A stretch of 37,375 nt of DNA from assembly GCA_945877135.1 (NCBI GenBank), contig CAMCQY010000023.1, forward strand, positions 1 to 37,375. Direction: 5' to 3'. Numbering within the stretch: the first letter of the stretch is position 1; the number at the start of each line of letters is the position of its first letter. Below, in pieces: positions 25,911 to 33,797 of the stretch. The stretch comes from Candidatus Kuenenia stuttgartensis (GTDB taxonomy: Bacteria; Planctomycetota; Planctomycetia; Pirellulales; UBA1268). The position numbers were made by a program, and so were the translations under genes. The notes beneath the pieces were generated by a model. That model had not been told where the DNA came from, searched no databases, and worked only from the letters and a program-made list of their open reading frames with translations.

Positions 25911-27848
25911 CTACCGGTGCAACGTGGCGGCGTCGGTCGCCACACGACTAGACAGGTGGCGCCCTGCCAAGTGGCGGCAGGCGGCCGCGATACCACCTGC
26001 ATCGAGTCCCAGATCGGCCAGCAATTCGGCCCGCTCGCCATGCTCCACGAATCGGTCGGGGATTCCCAGTCGCTTGATGGGGCCCGCATGAACACCCGCA
26101 TCGTTGACAGTTTCGAGCACAGCGCTGCCAAAGCCCGTCTGCAGGGCATTCTCCTCGACAGTCACAACCCACGGCGCCGCCTCGATCCACTCCGGCAACC
26201 GGGCATCCATTGGCTTGACGAACCGGGCATTGACCACGCCCACCTCGAGTCCTTCCTCTCGGAGCCTGGCTGCCGCTTCGAGCGCCCCGCCGAGGAGCGT
26301 GCCACAGGCGACGATGAGGCCGTCGTGCCCCTCGACGAGCATTTCTGCCCGGCCGAGTTCAATCGGTGGACGTTCGCCGGCGTGGCGTTCGACCACCGCC
26401 TTGGGATATCGGATTGCCACGGGCCCATTCTGCGTGAGCGCCCAGTCGAGCATGGCGGTGAGGTCATGCTCATCGCCGGGAGCCAGTACCGCGAGGTTGG
26501 GAAACAGCCGGAGATAGCCCAGATCGAAGGAGCCGTGGTGCGTGGGGCCGTCGGGGCCGGTGAGACCAGCGCGGTCGAGCATGAAGATCACCGGAAGGTT
26601 CTGCAGGCAGACCTCCTGGAAAATCTGGTCGAACGATCGCTGCAGGAAGGTGCTGTAGATATCGACGATCGGCCGGCAGCCCACCTTGGCCTGTCCCGCG
26701 GCGAACGCGACAGCGTGCGATTCGCAGATGCCCACGTCGAAGAATCGCGAGGGGAATTCCTCGCGGACCTTCTCAAGTTTGTTGCCCTGGCACATGGCCG
26801 CCGTGAGAACCGTCACCCGCTCGTCCCGCCGCATGCAGTCGCCGATGGCGGTGCTGGCCGTATCGGTGTAGGCGCGGGCGGACGACTTCTTGATGGAGAC
26901 GATGCAGTCGTCGTCGTCGCACTCGAACGGAGCCGGTGTGTGAAAGAAGACCGGGTCATCCTCGGCCGGTTTGAAGCCGTGGCCCTTCTCGGTCAACACG
27001 TGCAGCAGGATCGGCCCGTCCTCATCCTTGACCAGTTCCAGGTAGCGGATCAGGTTTGGCAGCGAATGGCCCTCGACTGGTCCGAAGTACCGCACCCCCA
27101 ACGATTCGAAGAGCATGCCGCCGTGGAGCGTCGCCTTCAGCGAGTCCTTGACGTTCACGATCATCCGCTCCATCTGGCCGCCCACCATGGGCACGCCCTT
27201 GATCACCTCCTTCGCCTGATTGCGAAGGCCGCGATACCAGGGGTTGGTACGAATCACATCGAGATATTCGGCCAAGGCACCGACACGCGGACAGATCGAC
27301 ATCCGGTTGTCGTTGAGGACGATGATCAACTTCTTCTTGAGGAAGCCGGCGTTATTAAGGGCCTCGAACACGATGCCGGAGGGGAGCGCGCCGTCGCCGA
27401 TCACGGCCACCGCATGGCGATCGCCGCGGCCGCAGAGGTCGTCGCCGCTGGCGAGCCCAAGGGCCGTTGACACGCTCGAGCCGGCGTGGCCAGTCATGAA
27501 GAGGTCGTAGGGGCTCTCGTCGGGATTCGGGTAGCCCATCAGGCCACCCTTGGTGCGAATCGTGCCGAAGCGACCAAAGCGTCCAGTGATCAGTTTGTGC
27601 GGATAGATCTGGTGCCCCGTGTCCCAGATGAGCCGATCGCGGCTGAAGTCGAAGACCCGGTGCAACGCCAGGCAGAGTTCCACCACGCCCAGGTTGGAGG
27701 CAAAGTGGGCCGTGCGGCTGGCCGCGACTTCGCAGAGCGCCTTGCGCATCTCGGCGGCGAGTTGCTCAAGGTGCTCAGGCGAGAGCCCCTGGAGATCGCG
27801 GGGCGACATGATGGACGGGAGGATCGCGGCCATGGTTCGCGGGAACAT
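25911..27848 (-). CDS. dxs: 1-deoxy-D-xylulose-5-phosphate synthase
   Basis: Dxs condenses pyruvate and glyceraldehyde-3-phosphate with thiamine diphosphate, the first step of the MEP isoprenoid pathway. The 645 residues show HFASNLGVVELCLALH, DTGHQIYPHKLITGR and the thiamine-binding GDGALPSGIVFEALNNAG ... LNDN. VRYFGPVEGHSLPNL, ICESHAVAFAAGQA and DRAGLTGPDGPTHHGSFDLGYL follow in order. The GDGAMTGG form common elsewhere is GDGALPSG. It lies 89 bp after ispA and before nadK. The start is uncertain: the ATG at 27848 lies within a perfect 9-bp inverted repeat; ATG 27833 and 27809 are alternatives, and family length favours 27833 or 27848. Confidence 0.96.
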   Translation of the reverse strand: MFPRTMAAILPSIMSPRDLQGLSPEHLEQLAAEMRKALCEVAASRTAHFASNLGVVELCLALHRVFDFSRDRLIWDTGHQIYPHKLITGRFGRFGTIRTKGGLMGYPNPDESPYDLFMTGHAGSSVSTALGLASGDDLCGRGDRHAVAVIGDGALPSGIVFEALNNAGFLKKKLIIVLNDNRMSICPRVGALAEYLDVIRTNPWYRGLRNQAKEVIKGVPMVGGQMERMIVNVKDSLKATLHGGMLFESLGVRYFGPVEGHSLPNLIRYLELVKDEDGPILLHVLTEKGHGFKPAEDDPVFFHTPAPFECDDDDCIVSIKKSSARAYTDTASTAIGDCMRRDERVTVLTAAMCQGNKLEKVREEFPSRFFDVGICESHAVAFAAGQAKVGCRPIVDIYSTFLQRSFDQIFQEVCLQNLPVIFMLDRAGLTGPDGPTHHGSFDLGYLRLFPNLAVLAPGDEHDLTAMLDWALTQNGPVAIRYPKAVVERHAGERPPIELGRAEMLVEGHDGLIVACGTLLGGALEAAARLREEGLEVGVVNARFVKPMDARLPEWIEAAPWVVTVEENALQTGFGSAVLETVNDAGVHAGPIKRLGIPDRFVEHGERAELLADLGLDAGGIAAACRHLAGRHLSSRVATDAATLHR

Positions 27849-27859
27849 CCTGTTCCCGC
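27839..27859. promoter_or_regulatory. Perfect 9-bp inverted repeat over the dxs start
   Basis: GCGGGAACA (27839-27847), spacer TCC and TGTTCCCGC (27851-27859) form a perfect palindrome. The first ATG of dxs lies in it. It could be a protein-binding operator, or an mRNA hairpin that hides the start codon. Confidence 0.5.
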
Positions 27860-27937
27860 CCTCGGGGGTTTGGGCTGCCTGACAGACCTTGTTATACCCG
27901 CGGGGGCCGTTTTGGCAGCCGTCGGACCGGTTTTTGG

Positions 27938-28912
27938 TCAGTGATTTCGGCGGATGATCCAGTGGGCAAGCCGGGCAAGATCTGCGGACGCCGGGCCGAT
28001 GTGGGACACGGCCTCCACGGCCTCCCGGGCGAGGGCGTTGCCCCGCTCCCGGCTCGCCTCAAGCCCGATAATCGAGGGAAACGTGAGCTTGCCGCGTTCC
28101 ACGTCCTTGCCGACCCGCTTGCCGACGGCCTCCTCGGTGCCTTCAGCGTCGAGAATGTCGTCGGCGATCTGGAAGGCGAGCCCGAAGGCCCGTCCGAACG
28201 CGGCCAGCATGCCTCGCTGTTCTTGGCTGGCGGCCACCGACAGGCCGCCGAGGTCGAGTGCGGCGGTGAAGAGAGCCCCGGTTTTGCGCCGGTGGATCCG
28301 CTCGAGCCATGCCACCTGCTCGGAGGCCGGGGCGGCGGTCATGTCGCCAATCCAGCCCCGTTCCGCCGACAGGTCGTCGGCCTGACCGCCCACCAGCGCC
28401 GCGGCGCCGGCCGCACGGGCCAGCACGCGACAGCCCTCTGCGGCGACCGGCGTCGGCAGGCCCGCTGCCACCGTTTCGAAGGCCAGGGCCTGGAGGGCAT
28501 CGCCGCAGAGAATGGCGGTCGCCTCGTCAAATTGGCGGTGGCAGGTGGGGCGGCCCCTGCGGAGATCGTCGTCGTCCATCGCTGGCAGGTCATCGTGCAC
28601 GAGTGAGTAGGCGTGGATCATTTCCACAGCCACCGCTGCAGCAGAGGCGGCTTCCCAGGCCTCCTCACATGACCGCCCGGAGGCGTCGCCGTTGCATGCC
28701 GATGCGGCCCACAGCACCAGCGCCGGCCGCAGCCGTTTGCCAGGTGCCAGCAGGGCATACCGCATCGCGTCGCAGAGCCGGGGGGACGCTTCCGGAGACA
28801 TCTCAATCGCCGCATCAAGGCGGGCATCGATGAAGGTGCGGACCCTCTCCAGAGACCGCATGACTGTCGCGTCGAGATCAGCAGCGTCGCTCACTTCGAT
28901 CCTGGCATCCAA
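27938..28912 (-). CDS. ispA: Short-chain polyprenyl synthase, farnesyl diphosphate synthase type
   Basis: This enzyme joins isopentenyl diphosphate to allylic diphosphates to make farnesyl (or geranylgeranyl) diphosphate. The 324 residues contain the first Asp-rich motif DDLPAMDDDD (107-116), preceded by EMIHAYSLVH. The second is DDILD (251-255), followed by GKDVERGKLTFPSIIGLE. The E. coli IspA-like pattern favours farnesyl diphosphate, but product length is not certain. The frame begins at a TTG at 28912 with no clear ribosome-binding site; ATG 28861 is an alternative that keeps the conserved region. It lies 36 bp after xseB and 89 bp before dxs, the well-known xseB-ispA-dxs order. Confidence 0.94.
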   Translation of the reverse strand: MDARIEVSDAADLDATVMRSLERVRTFIDARLDAAIEMSPEASPRLCDAMRYALLAPGKRLRPALVLWAASACNGDASGRSCEEAWEAASAAAVAVEMIHAYSLVHDDLPAMDDDDLRRGRPTCHRQFDEATAILCGDALQALAFETVAAGLPTPVAAEGCRVLARAAGAAALVGGQADDLSAERGWIGDMTAAPASEQVAWLERIHRRKTGALFTAALDLGGLSVAASQEQRGMLAAFGRAFGLAFQIADDILDAEGTEEAVGKRVGKDVERGKLTFPSIIGLEASRERGNALAREAVEAVSHIGPASADLARLAHWIIRRNH

Positions 28913-28948
28913 GATGGTTGGCGTCGAAAGCGTTGCAGATTAGCCGTC

Positions 28949-29410
28949 CTATCCGGCATCGTCCATCCCGGGCAGCCGCTTTGGTCGGCCCGTCCGAGGC
29001 GCGGGACGGGCCACGCGTCGAGCGGGAGCGTCGCTGTCGGTGTGAGAAGCTCCGCCTGTCTTCCGGTCCGTTTTTTCAGGCACGGTCGCCCCCAATCCGA
29101 TCTCTTCCAAGATCGGCCGCCCCTGATCATCGATTCTCACCAGTAGCCGCACGCGTTCTTCGACATCCGCCAGCTGCTCGTGCAGGCGTCGCAGGATCGC
29201 CACGCCTCGCTCGTAGGCTCCGATCGAGTCAGAGAGTCCAAGGCCGCCCGACTCTAGGCGATTGACGAGGTCGTTCAGTTCCGTCAGCGACGTCTCGAAT
29301 GGCATCGCTGCGGGCTGGGAGGGCTGGGCTGGGTTTTCGGCCGGGTCGGCCTGTCGCCTCTGTTCAGACAACGGCGGTTCAGGCTGGTGCGGTTCAGGTG
29401 TGCTGGGCAT
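28949..29410 (-). CDS. xseB: Exodeoxyribonuclease VII small subunit
   Basis: XseB binds XseA to form exonuclease VII, which degrades single-stranded DNA. The family core is MPFETSLTELNDLVNRLESGGLGLSDSIGAYERGVAILRRLHEQL, within about residues 36-80. The chain of about 153 residues is longer than usual (about 80), with a Pro/Gln-rich N-terminal extension and a basic Pro/Arg-rich C-terminal tail. ATG 29410 has AAGGA about nine bases upstream and overlaps the end of xseA by 17 bp, which supports coupling. A start at the core Met (29305) would give a normal-length protein. Confidence 0.92.
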   Translation of the reverse strand: MPSTPEPHQPEPPLSEQRRQADPAENPAQPSQPAAMPFETSLTELNDLVNRLESGGLGLSDSIGAYERGVAILRRLHEQLADVEERVRLLVRIDDQGRPILEEIGLGATVPEKTDRKTGGASHTDSDAPARRVARPAPRTGRPKRLPGMDDAG

Positions 29411-30656
29411 CGGACGAGATCCTTTCCACACGGCTCCAGAGTTTTCCATCGGTCAACTGCGTAACGATTGCATCGCCGGGCTCCACACCCGCCACCGACT
29501 TGAGAGCTGCCGGCGGCTTGGCCGGTTCGGCATCGATCCATGTCACCGACCAGCCGCGGGCCAGCAGCTTGAGCGGGCTGCCGGCTTCGAGTCGGGCGGC
29601 CGCGGCGGCCAGCCGTTCGCGGCCGCGATCCACTGCCGCCGTCGCAAGCCGATGGAGCCTCGCCCCCTGCTGGTCGAGCGTGGCGGCCCGGTCGCGGACG
29701 AGTCGCTCGGGGTCGGCGAATATCCGTGAGCGGGCCAGTTGGCTGATGCGGTCGCGGGCCATCTCGATCCGGCGCAGGAGTCCCGACTGCAGCCGCGTGC
29801 CCATCATGTCGAGCGTGGCGGCCACCTGCGGGCCATCGGGTGAGACTCGGACGGCGGCATCGGTTGGCGTCAGCGCACGGAGATCGGCGACGAGGTCGGC
29901 GAGCGTGACGTCGATCTCGTGCCCCACTCCCGACACGACCGGCACCGGCGAGGCGAAGATCGCCCGCACCAGCACCTCCTCGTTGAAACTCCAGAGATCC
30001 TCGAGACTGCCGCCGCCGCGGACCAGCGCGATCACGTCAACGGCGGGCACGAGTTGGGCGGCACGTGCGAGGGCCGTGGCCAGTTCCTCGGCCGCGCCGG
30101 CCCCCTGCACCCGCGAGGGCACAACGATCACCTCGGCCGACCTCCATCGCGAGAACAGCGTGGTGAGGAAATCGGCGATGGCCGCCCCCGTGGGGCTTGT
30201 GACCACGGCGATTCGACGCGGGAATACGGGGATCGGCCGCTTGCGGCCCGGCGCGAAGATGCCCTCACGTTCGAGCGAGGCATGCAGTTTCTTGAGCCGT
30301 GCCTCGAGGCTGCCCGTGCCCACCGCGTGGAGACGGTCGATCGTGAGCTGGTAGGTGCCGCGTGGTGGGTAGAGCTCGAGTCGGCCGTGGCAGATCACCT
30401 GCAGGCCGTCCACGGGCTCGATGGCAAGCAGCGGGATCGCACCCCGCCAGACCACACCGCGGAGAAGGGCCGATTCATCCTTCAGCGACAGGTAGATATG
30501 GCCGGACGAGGCTCGCACCAGGTTGCTGATTTCGCCGGTGACCCAGACGTCGGAGAACCGCGACTCGAGGTGCTCCTTGACGCGCGACGTGACCTCCGAC
30601 ACGCTCATGGCGTCCTGCGGCGGGCTGCGACGGTCGGAAATCTGGCTGTCGTCCAT
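29394..30656 (-). CDS. xseA: Exodeoxyribonuclease VII large subunit
   Basis: XseA is the catalytic subunit of exonuclease VII. The 420 residues have an N-terminal OB fold (VWVTGEISNLVRASSGHIYLSLKDESALLRGVVWRG) and the catalytic-domain motifs RIAVVTSPTGAAIADFL, ALVRGGGSLEDLWSFNEE and SGVGHEIDVTLADLVADLRALTPTDAA. A coiled-coil region follows, with a C-terminal GWSVTW segment. The ATG at 30656 precedes the conserved AMSVSEVTSRVKEHLE; ATG 30608, at that MSVSEV, is another option. It is the first gene of the minus-strand cluster and diverges from an MFS gene 100 bp away. Confidence 0.96.
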   Translation of the reverse strand: MDDSQISDRRSPPQDAMSVSEVTSRVKEHLESRFSDVWVTGEISNLVRASSGHIYLSLKDESALLRGVVWRGAIPLLAIEPVDGLQVICHGRLELYPPRGTYQLTIDRLHAVGTGSLEARLKKLHASLEREGIFAPGRKRPIPVFPRRIAVVTSPTGAAIADFLTTLFSRWRSAEVIVVPSRVQGAGAAEELATALARAAQLVPAVDVIALVRGGGSLEDLWSFNEEVLVRAIFASPVPVVSGVGHEIDVTLADLVADLRALTPTDAAVRVSPDGPQVAATLDMMGTRLQSGLLRRIEMARDRISQLARSRIFADPERLVRDRAATLDQQGARLHRLATAAVDRGRERLAAAAARLEAGSPLKLLARGWSVTWIDAEPAKPPAALKSVAGVEPGDAIVTQLTDGKLWSRVERISSDAQHT

Positions 30657-30756
30657 CGCGGCACAGTGTAGCACCAGCCCCCTTGTCATCATTGACACGG
30701 TCTGCTGCAGCCCAAGAGCGTTTGCCCCAGACCTTCGTGCCCTCCCGGGATCTCAC

Positions 30757-32082
30757 ATGCCCGCCTCTTCGCCTCCTCCTTTGGCATCCACACCTGCCGA
30801 TCAGGCCACGTCCGCCGCACCGTCCCACCGCGGTGCACTGCTGATCGTGTTCCTCACGGTGTTCATCGACTTGCTCGGCTTCGGCATCGTGCTGCCGGTG
30901 ATGCCGAGGCAGGCGGAGCCCTACCTCACGGCTCTGGGCCTCTCGCCGATCGCCATCGGGGCCACGATCGGGATCCTGTTTTCGGTCTTCTCGCTGATGC
31001 AGTTCATCTTCAGCCCGATGTGGGGTCGCATCTCCGATTCGATCGGCCGGCGGCCCATGCTGCTCCTGAGCCTGTTGGGGTCGGTCATCTTCTACGCCCT
31101 CTACGGCTATGCCGTGACGTTTCCCGCCGACCAAGCCGCGACGGCACTCGCGCTCATGTTCCTGTCGCGTGTCGGCGCGGGCATCGCGGGTGCGAGCGTC
31201 GGTACCGCCGCGGCAGTGATCGCCGACTGCACCACCCCGGAGAACCGCGCCAGGGGGATGGCCCTCATCGGCATCGCGTTTGGTGCGGGGTTCACGCTCG
31301 GACCGCTGATCGCCTACTTTGGCCTGGCCCTGTTCAAGCAGCAGCCGTGGGGCGTGGGGGCGCTGGCGTCGATGCTTTCGTTCATCGCACTGCTGATCGC
31401 AGTCTTCGTCTTCAAGGAGACCCGTCGGCCGGGGGCACGCGCTGCGAAGGAGTTTCCCAGCATGTCCCGCTCGGCTGCCGTCCTCGCGATGCCGCGGGTC
31501 GGCACGCTCGTGCTCATCTACTTCCTGACGATCTTCTCGTTTGCCAATTTCGAGGCCACGCTGGCACGGCTGACCGAGTCGGCCTTCAGCATGACGGACG
31601 ACGGCAACTTCCTCGTCTTCGCCTTCATCGGTCTGATGCTGATGCTGGCGGGCGGTTTCTATCGCCCGCTGGCCAAACGACTGCCCGAGACGCGACTGCT
31701 CGCGACAGGCATCACGCTCATGATCCTCGGACTCGGGGGCGTAGGGCTCGTGGCCTGGGCCGTGCACAGCGGGGCTGTCACACGTGGCTGGCCGCTCGAC
31801 AAGCTCTTCTACGCGGCGGCCGCCTTGGCGGTGGCCGGCTTCGCCTTCGTGAATCCCTCGGTATCGGCGCTCATCTCGAAGAGTGCCGATGCCGACCGGC
31901 AGGGGGAAGTGCTCGGCGTCAATCAGTCGTTTGCGTCGCTCGGCCGCATCCTCGGCCCTTTCGTTGGCTCGATGCTGTTCGCGATGAACGCGACGCACAC
32001 GCTCCCCTACCTGGCGGCGGTTGCGGTGCTCGTCTTCGTGGCCGCGCTGCTACCTCGGCTCGGCAACGCCGCCGAGCGTTGA
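30757..32082 (+). CDS. MFS transporter, TetA-like (DHA1) type
   Basis: The 441 residues form a 12-helix major facilitator. After a Pro/Ala-rich N-terminus, helix 1 has FIDLLGFGIVLPVMP, and the loop motif A reads GRISDSIGRRPMLL. SRVGAGIAGASVGTAAAVIADCTTPENRARGMALIGIAFGAGFTLGP matches the antiporter motif C region of TetA-like efflux pumps. This fits a proton-coupled drug or metabolite exporter, but nothing shows the substrate, and housekeeping bacteria carry many such genes. The ATG at 30757 has GGGA seven bases upstream. It converges on the FHA gene over a repeat-filled gap. Confidence 0.93.
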   Translation: MPASSPPPLASTPADQATSAAPSHRGALLIVFLTVFIDLLGFGIVLPVMPRQAEPYLTALGLSPIAIGATIGILFSVFSLMQFIFSPMWGRISDSIGRRPMLLLSLLGSVIFYALYGYAVTFPADQAATALALMFLSRVGAGIAGASVGTAAAVIADCTTPENRARGMALIGIAFGAGFTLGPLIAYFGLALFKQQPWGVGALASMLSFIALLIAVFVFKETRRPGARAAKEFPSMSRSAAVLAMPRVGTLVLIYFLTIFSFANFEATLARLTESAFSMTDDGNFLVFAFIGLMLMLAGGFYRPLAKRLPETRLLATGITLMILGLGGVGLVAWAVHSGAVTRGWPLDKLFYAAAALAVAGFAFVNPSVSALISKSADADRQGEVLGVNQSFASLGRILGPFVGSMLFAMNATHTLPYLAAVAVLVFVAALLPRLGNAAER

Positions 32083-32138
32083 TCATGATCCGCCCTCGTT
32101 AGAGCGGTCTCATACAGGCCCGCGCGAGTCTCCCTCCC

Positions 32139-32293
32139 TCATCCAAGCCCGCAGCGCATGCAAGGGAATGCGGGTTGGCGTGATGGGAATGGGACGCGGA
32201 TTCCGCTCGCTCGCGCTTCGGGCTTGGATGCGAGCGGCCCGCGCGATGGACACCCCGTCCATCCAAGTCCGCAGCGCAAGCAAGGGAATGCGG
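32139..32293. repeat. Cluster of three dispersed ~30-bp repeats in alternating orientation
   Basis: Units lie at 32139-32172 (forward), 32199-32230 (inverted) and 32260-32293 (forward). The forward core is ATCCAAGCCCGCAGCGCA with CAAGGGAATGCGG after it. The inverted unit and the last unit can form a long imperfect stem with a 29-bp loop. The cluster fills the 239-bp gap between the convergent MFS and FHA genes, where it might act as a two-way terminator or transcript barrier. Confidence 0.85.
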
Positions 32294-32321
32294 TTGGCTT
32301 GCAGTCAGCCACGCTCCGCTC

Positions 32322-33704
32322 CTACGACTCTCGCGTCAGGCCGTAGAGTTCGAGCTTCCGGTAGAGCGTGGCACGGCTGATGCCAAGCTCCGCCGCGGCG
32401 TTCGGCACGCTGCCGCCGGTTCTGCGCAAGGCCTCGATCACGAGGATCCGCTGCCAGTCTTCGAGCTTGAGCGTGCCGGTCTCGGCGACGAATGAACCGA
32501 TCCGAGTCGCCGCGGGCTCCTGTTCGCTCCCCCGCAACGCGGACTGCGAGACCAACTGCCGCAGGTTCGCCTCGTTGATTGCGACCGTTCCATCCAGCAG
32601 GCCGCCATCCCCTGCGAGCGTCGCACCGGCCGCCTGATCGATCGCATCGAGCATCACGATCGAGTCGAGGCTCACCGTCTGCAGCGAGCCCAGGTCAACT
32701 GCCGAGGTCGTGCGGCCCGCGGCAGCGCCGGCATGACCGGCGCAGGCTGCGGAGGCGAGGCTGGCCAGCGCCACGAGGAAGTCGAAGTCGGCACTCCGTA
32801 TCGAGCCGGGCGGAGCCGAAGCAACGATCGCCGCATGCACCCGCTCTCGCTCGACGATCGGCACGCAGGCGATATCCGGCTCGGCCTCGTGCGTGGCGTC
32901 GTCGGCGTGCGAGGCCGCCAGCCAGACGGCATTGCCATCCCGCACGACCAGCCGCGCCGTCGCGTCGCCGACGAGGGTGGCCAGTGCACTGCCGGGCGGC
33001 ACAACACAGACCGGCTCCAGACGTGAGTCGTTGCTCACGCGAAACCAGCCGACGCTGGCGGCGCCTGAATGCTGCGTTGCCAGTTCCAGCGTGGCCTCGA
33101 TCACGTCGCGGATGCTTCGCGACGTGAGCAGTCGGATGCTGGCCTGGTAGAGCAGGAGCGGCCGCCTTGCGTCGTCGGCCGAGCCGATCGACGACCGTCG
33201 CAGGATGCTGCCCTCGAGTTCGGCCACCGGGCGACAGCGAACAAACTGTCCGCGATCCGCGGCCGGTGGTGTACTCGTCGGGGCTGGCAGATGCTTGAAG
33301 ACGAGCTCCGATGTTCCCACGCGGACCACGCCGCCGTCCGAGATGGCCGCCGAAGTGACCGCCACGCCGTCGAGGCAGGTGCCGTTGCGGCTGCCCAGAT
33401 CGTGCAGCACCCAGGTGTTGCGCAAAGCATCAAAACGCACGGCGGCATGCGTGCGGCTGGCGAGTCGGTCGGCCACCACGATCGAGGCCTCGGGCGACCG
33501 GCCGAGCGTGTTGTCGTGGGCGGGGCTGAGTACAAACGTCGGCCCCGGGCGGCCGGCGATCCGCAGCATGAGCGCAGCCGGAACCGAGTCGATGTGCGGA
33601 ATGGAAACCGATGCGCTCGACACGATTGAGCTCTCGGGCGGAGGGGGACGGAATCGGCAGGGCGGCGGGGCAGAGCGGGAGGGACGTGGCTTTTCCACCG
33701 CCAT
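32322..33704 (-). CDS. FHA-GAF-Fis type regulator lacking an AAA+ domain
   Basis: The 460 residues have a Pro/Ser-rich N-terminus, an FHA domain at about 46-137 (LGRS 67-70, SRTH 83-86, GSRNGT 104-109) and a GAF-like sensor domain at about 185-325 (IRDVIEATLELAT ... ACVPIVERERVHAAIVAS). A Fis-type helix-turn-helix covers about 412-456 (LKLEDWQRILVIEALRRTGGSVPNAAAELGISRATLYRKLELYG). Sigma-54 activators carry an AAA+ domain before such a tail, but none is present. FHA domains bind phosphothreonine, so a Ser/Thr kinase partner is likely. ATG 33704 has no ribosome-binding site, and a -10-like TATAGT ends one base before it. It is divergent from cbiX. Confidence 0.86.
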   Translation of the reverse strand: MAVEKPRPSRSAPPPCRFRPPPPESSIVSSASVSIPHIDSVPAALMLRIAGRPGPTFVLSPAHDNTLGRSPEASIVVADRLASRTHAAVRFDALRNTWVLHDLGSRNGTCLDGVAVTSAAISDGGVVRVGTSELVFKHLPAPTSTPPAADRGQFVRCRPVAELEGSILRRSSIGSADDARRPLLLYQASIRLLTSRSIRDVIEATLELATQHSGAASVGWFRVSNDSRLEPVCVVPPGSALATLVGDATARLVVRDGNAVWLAASHADDATHEAEPDIACVPIVERERVHAAIVASAPPGSIRSADFDFLVALASLASAACAGHAGAAAGRTTSAVDLGSLQTVSLDSIVMLDAIDQAAGATLAGDGGLLDGTVAINEANLRQLVSQSALRGSEQEPAATRIGSFVAETGTLKLEDWQRILVIEALRRTGGSVPNAAAELGISRATLYRKLELYGLTRES

Positions 33705-33705
33705 C

Positions 33706-33734
33706 ACTATAAATTTGATCGGTCTGTGATGGAA
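33706..33734 (-). promoter_or_regulatory. Promoter-like boxes directly against the FHA gene start
   Basis: On the minus strand, TTCCAT (33734-33729) and TATAGT (33711-33706) are 17 bp apart. The -10 box is 5/6 to consensus and the -35 is weak. It ends one base before the ATG, so a transcript from it would begin inside the first codons. The GTG third codon (33698-33696) would then be a leaderless start. Confidence 0.3.
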
Positions 33735-33797
33735 CTGGACCACTGATTGCTCTGCCGGCTTTGGCCGGGGAAGTCGCTTCCAGAAAGGTCTCCCGCC

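Noticed and set aside
25917-27470. A 517-codon plus-strand frame opposite dxs
   Set aside because: Dxs on the minus strand has every expected motif in order; the plus frame shows none.
27839-27859. The GAACA-TCC-TGTTC palindrome as a Gram-positive-type LexA box
   Set aside because: LexA boxes of that type need four bases between GAAC and GTTC; here there are five.
30692-30720. TTGACA upstream of the MFS gene as a promoter
   Set aside because: No -10-like sequence lies 15-19 bp downstream.
30475-31998. A 507-codon minus-strand frame opposite the MFS gene
   Set aside because: Arg/His/Glu-rich shadow of a clear 12-helix transporter.
30757-32082. The TetA-like transporter as an antibiotic-resistance gene
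   Set aside because: MFS motifs alone do not show the substrate, and no mobile element or resistance context is present.
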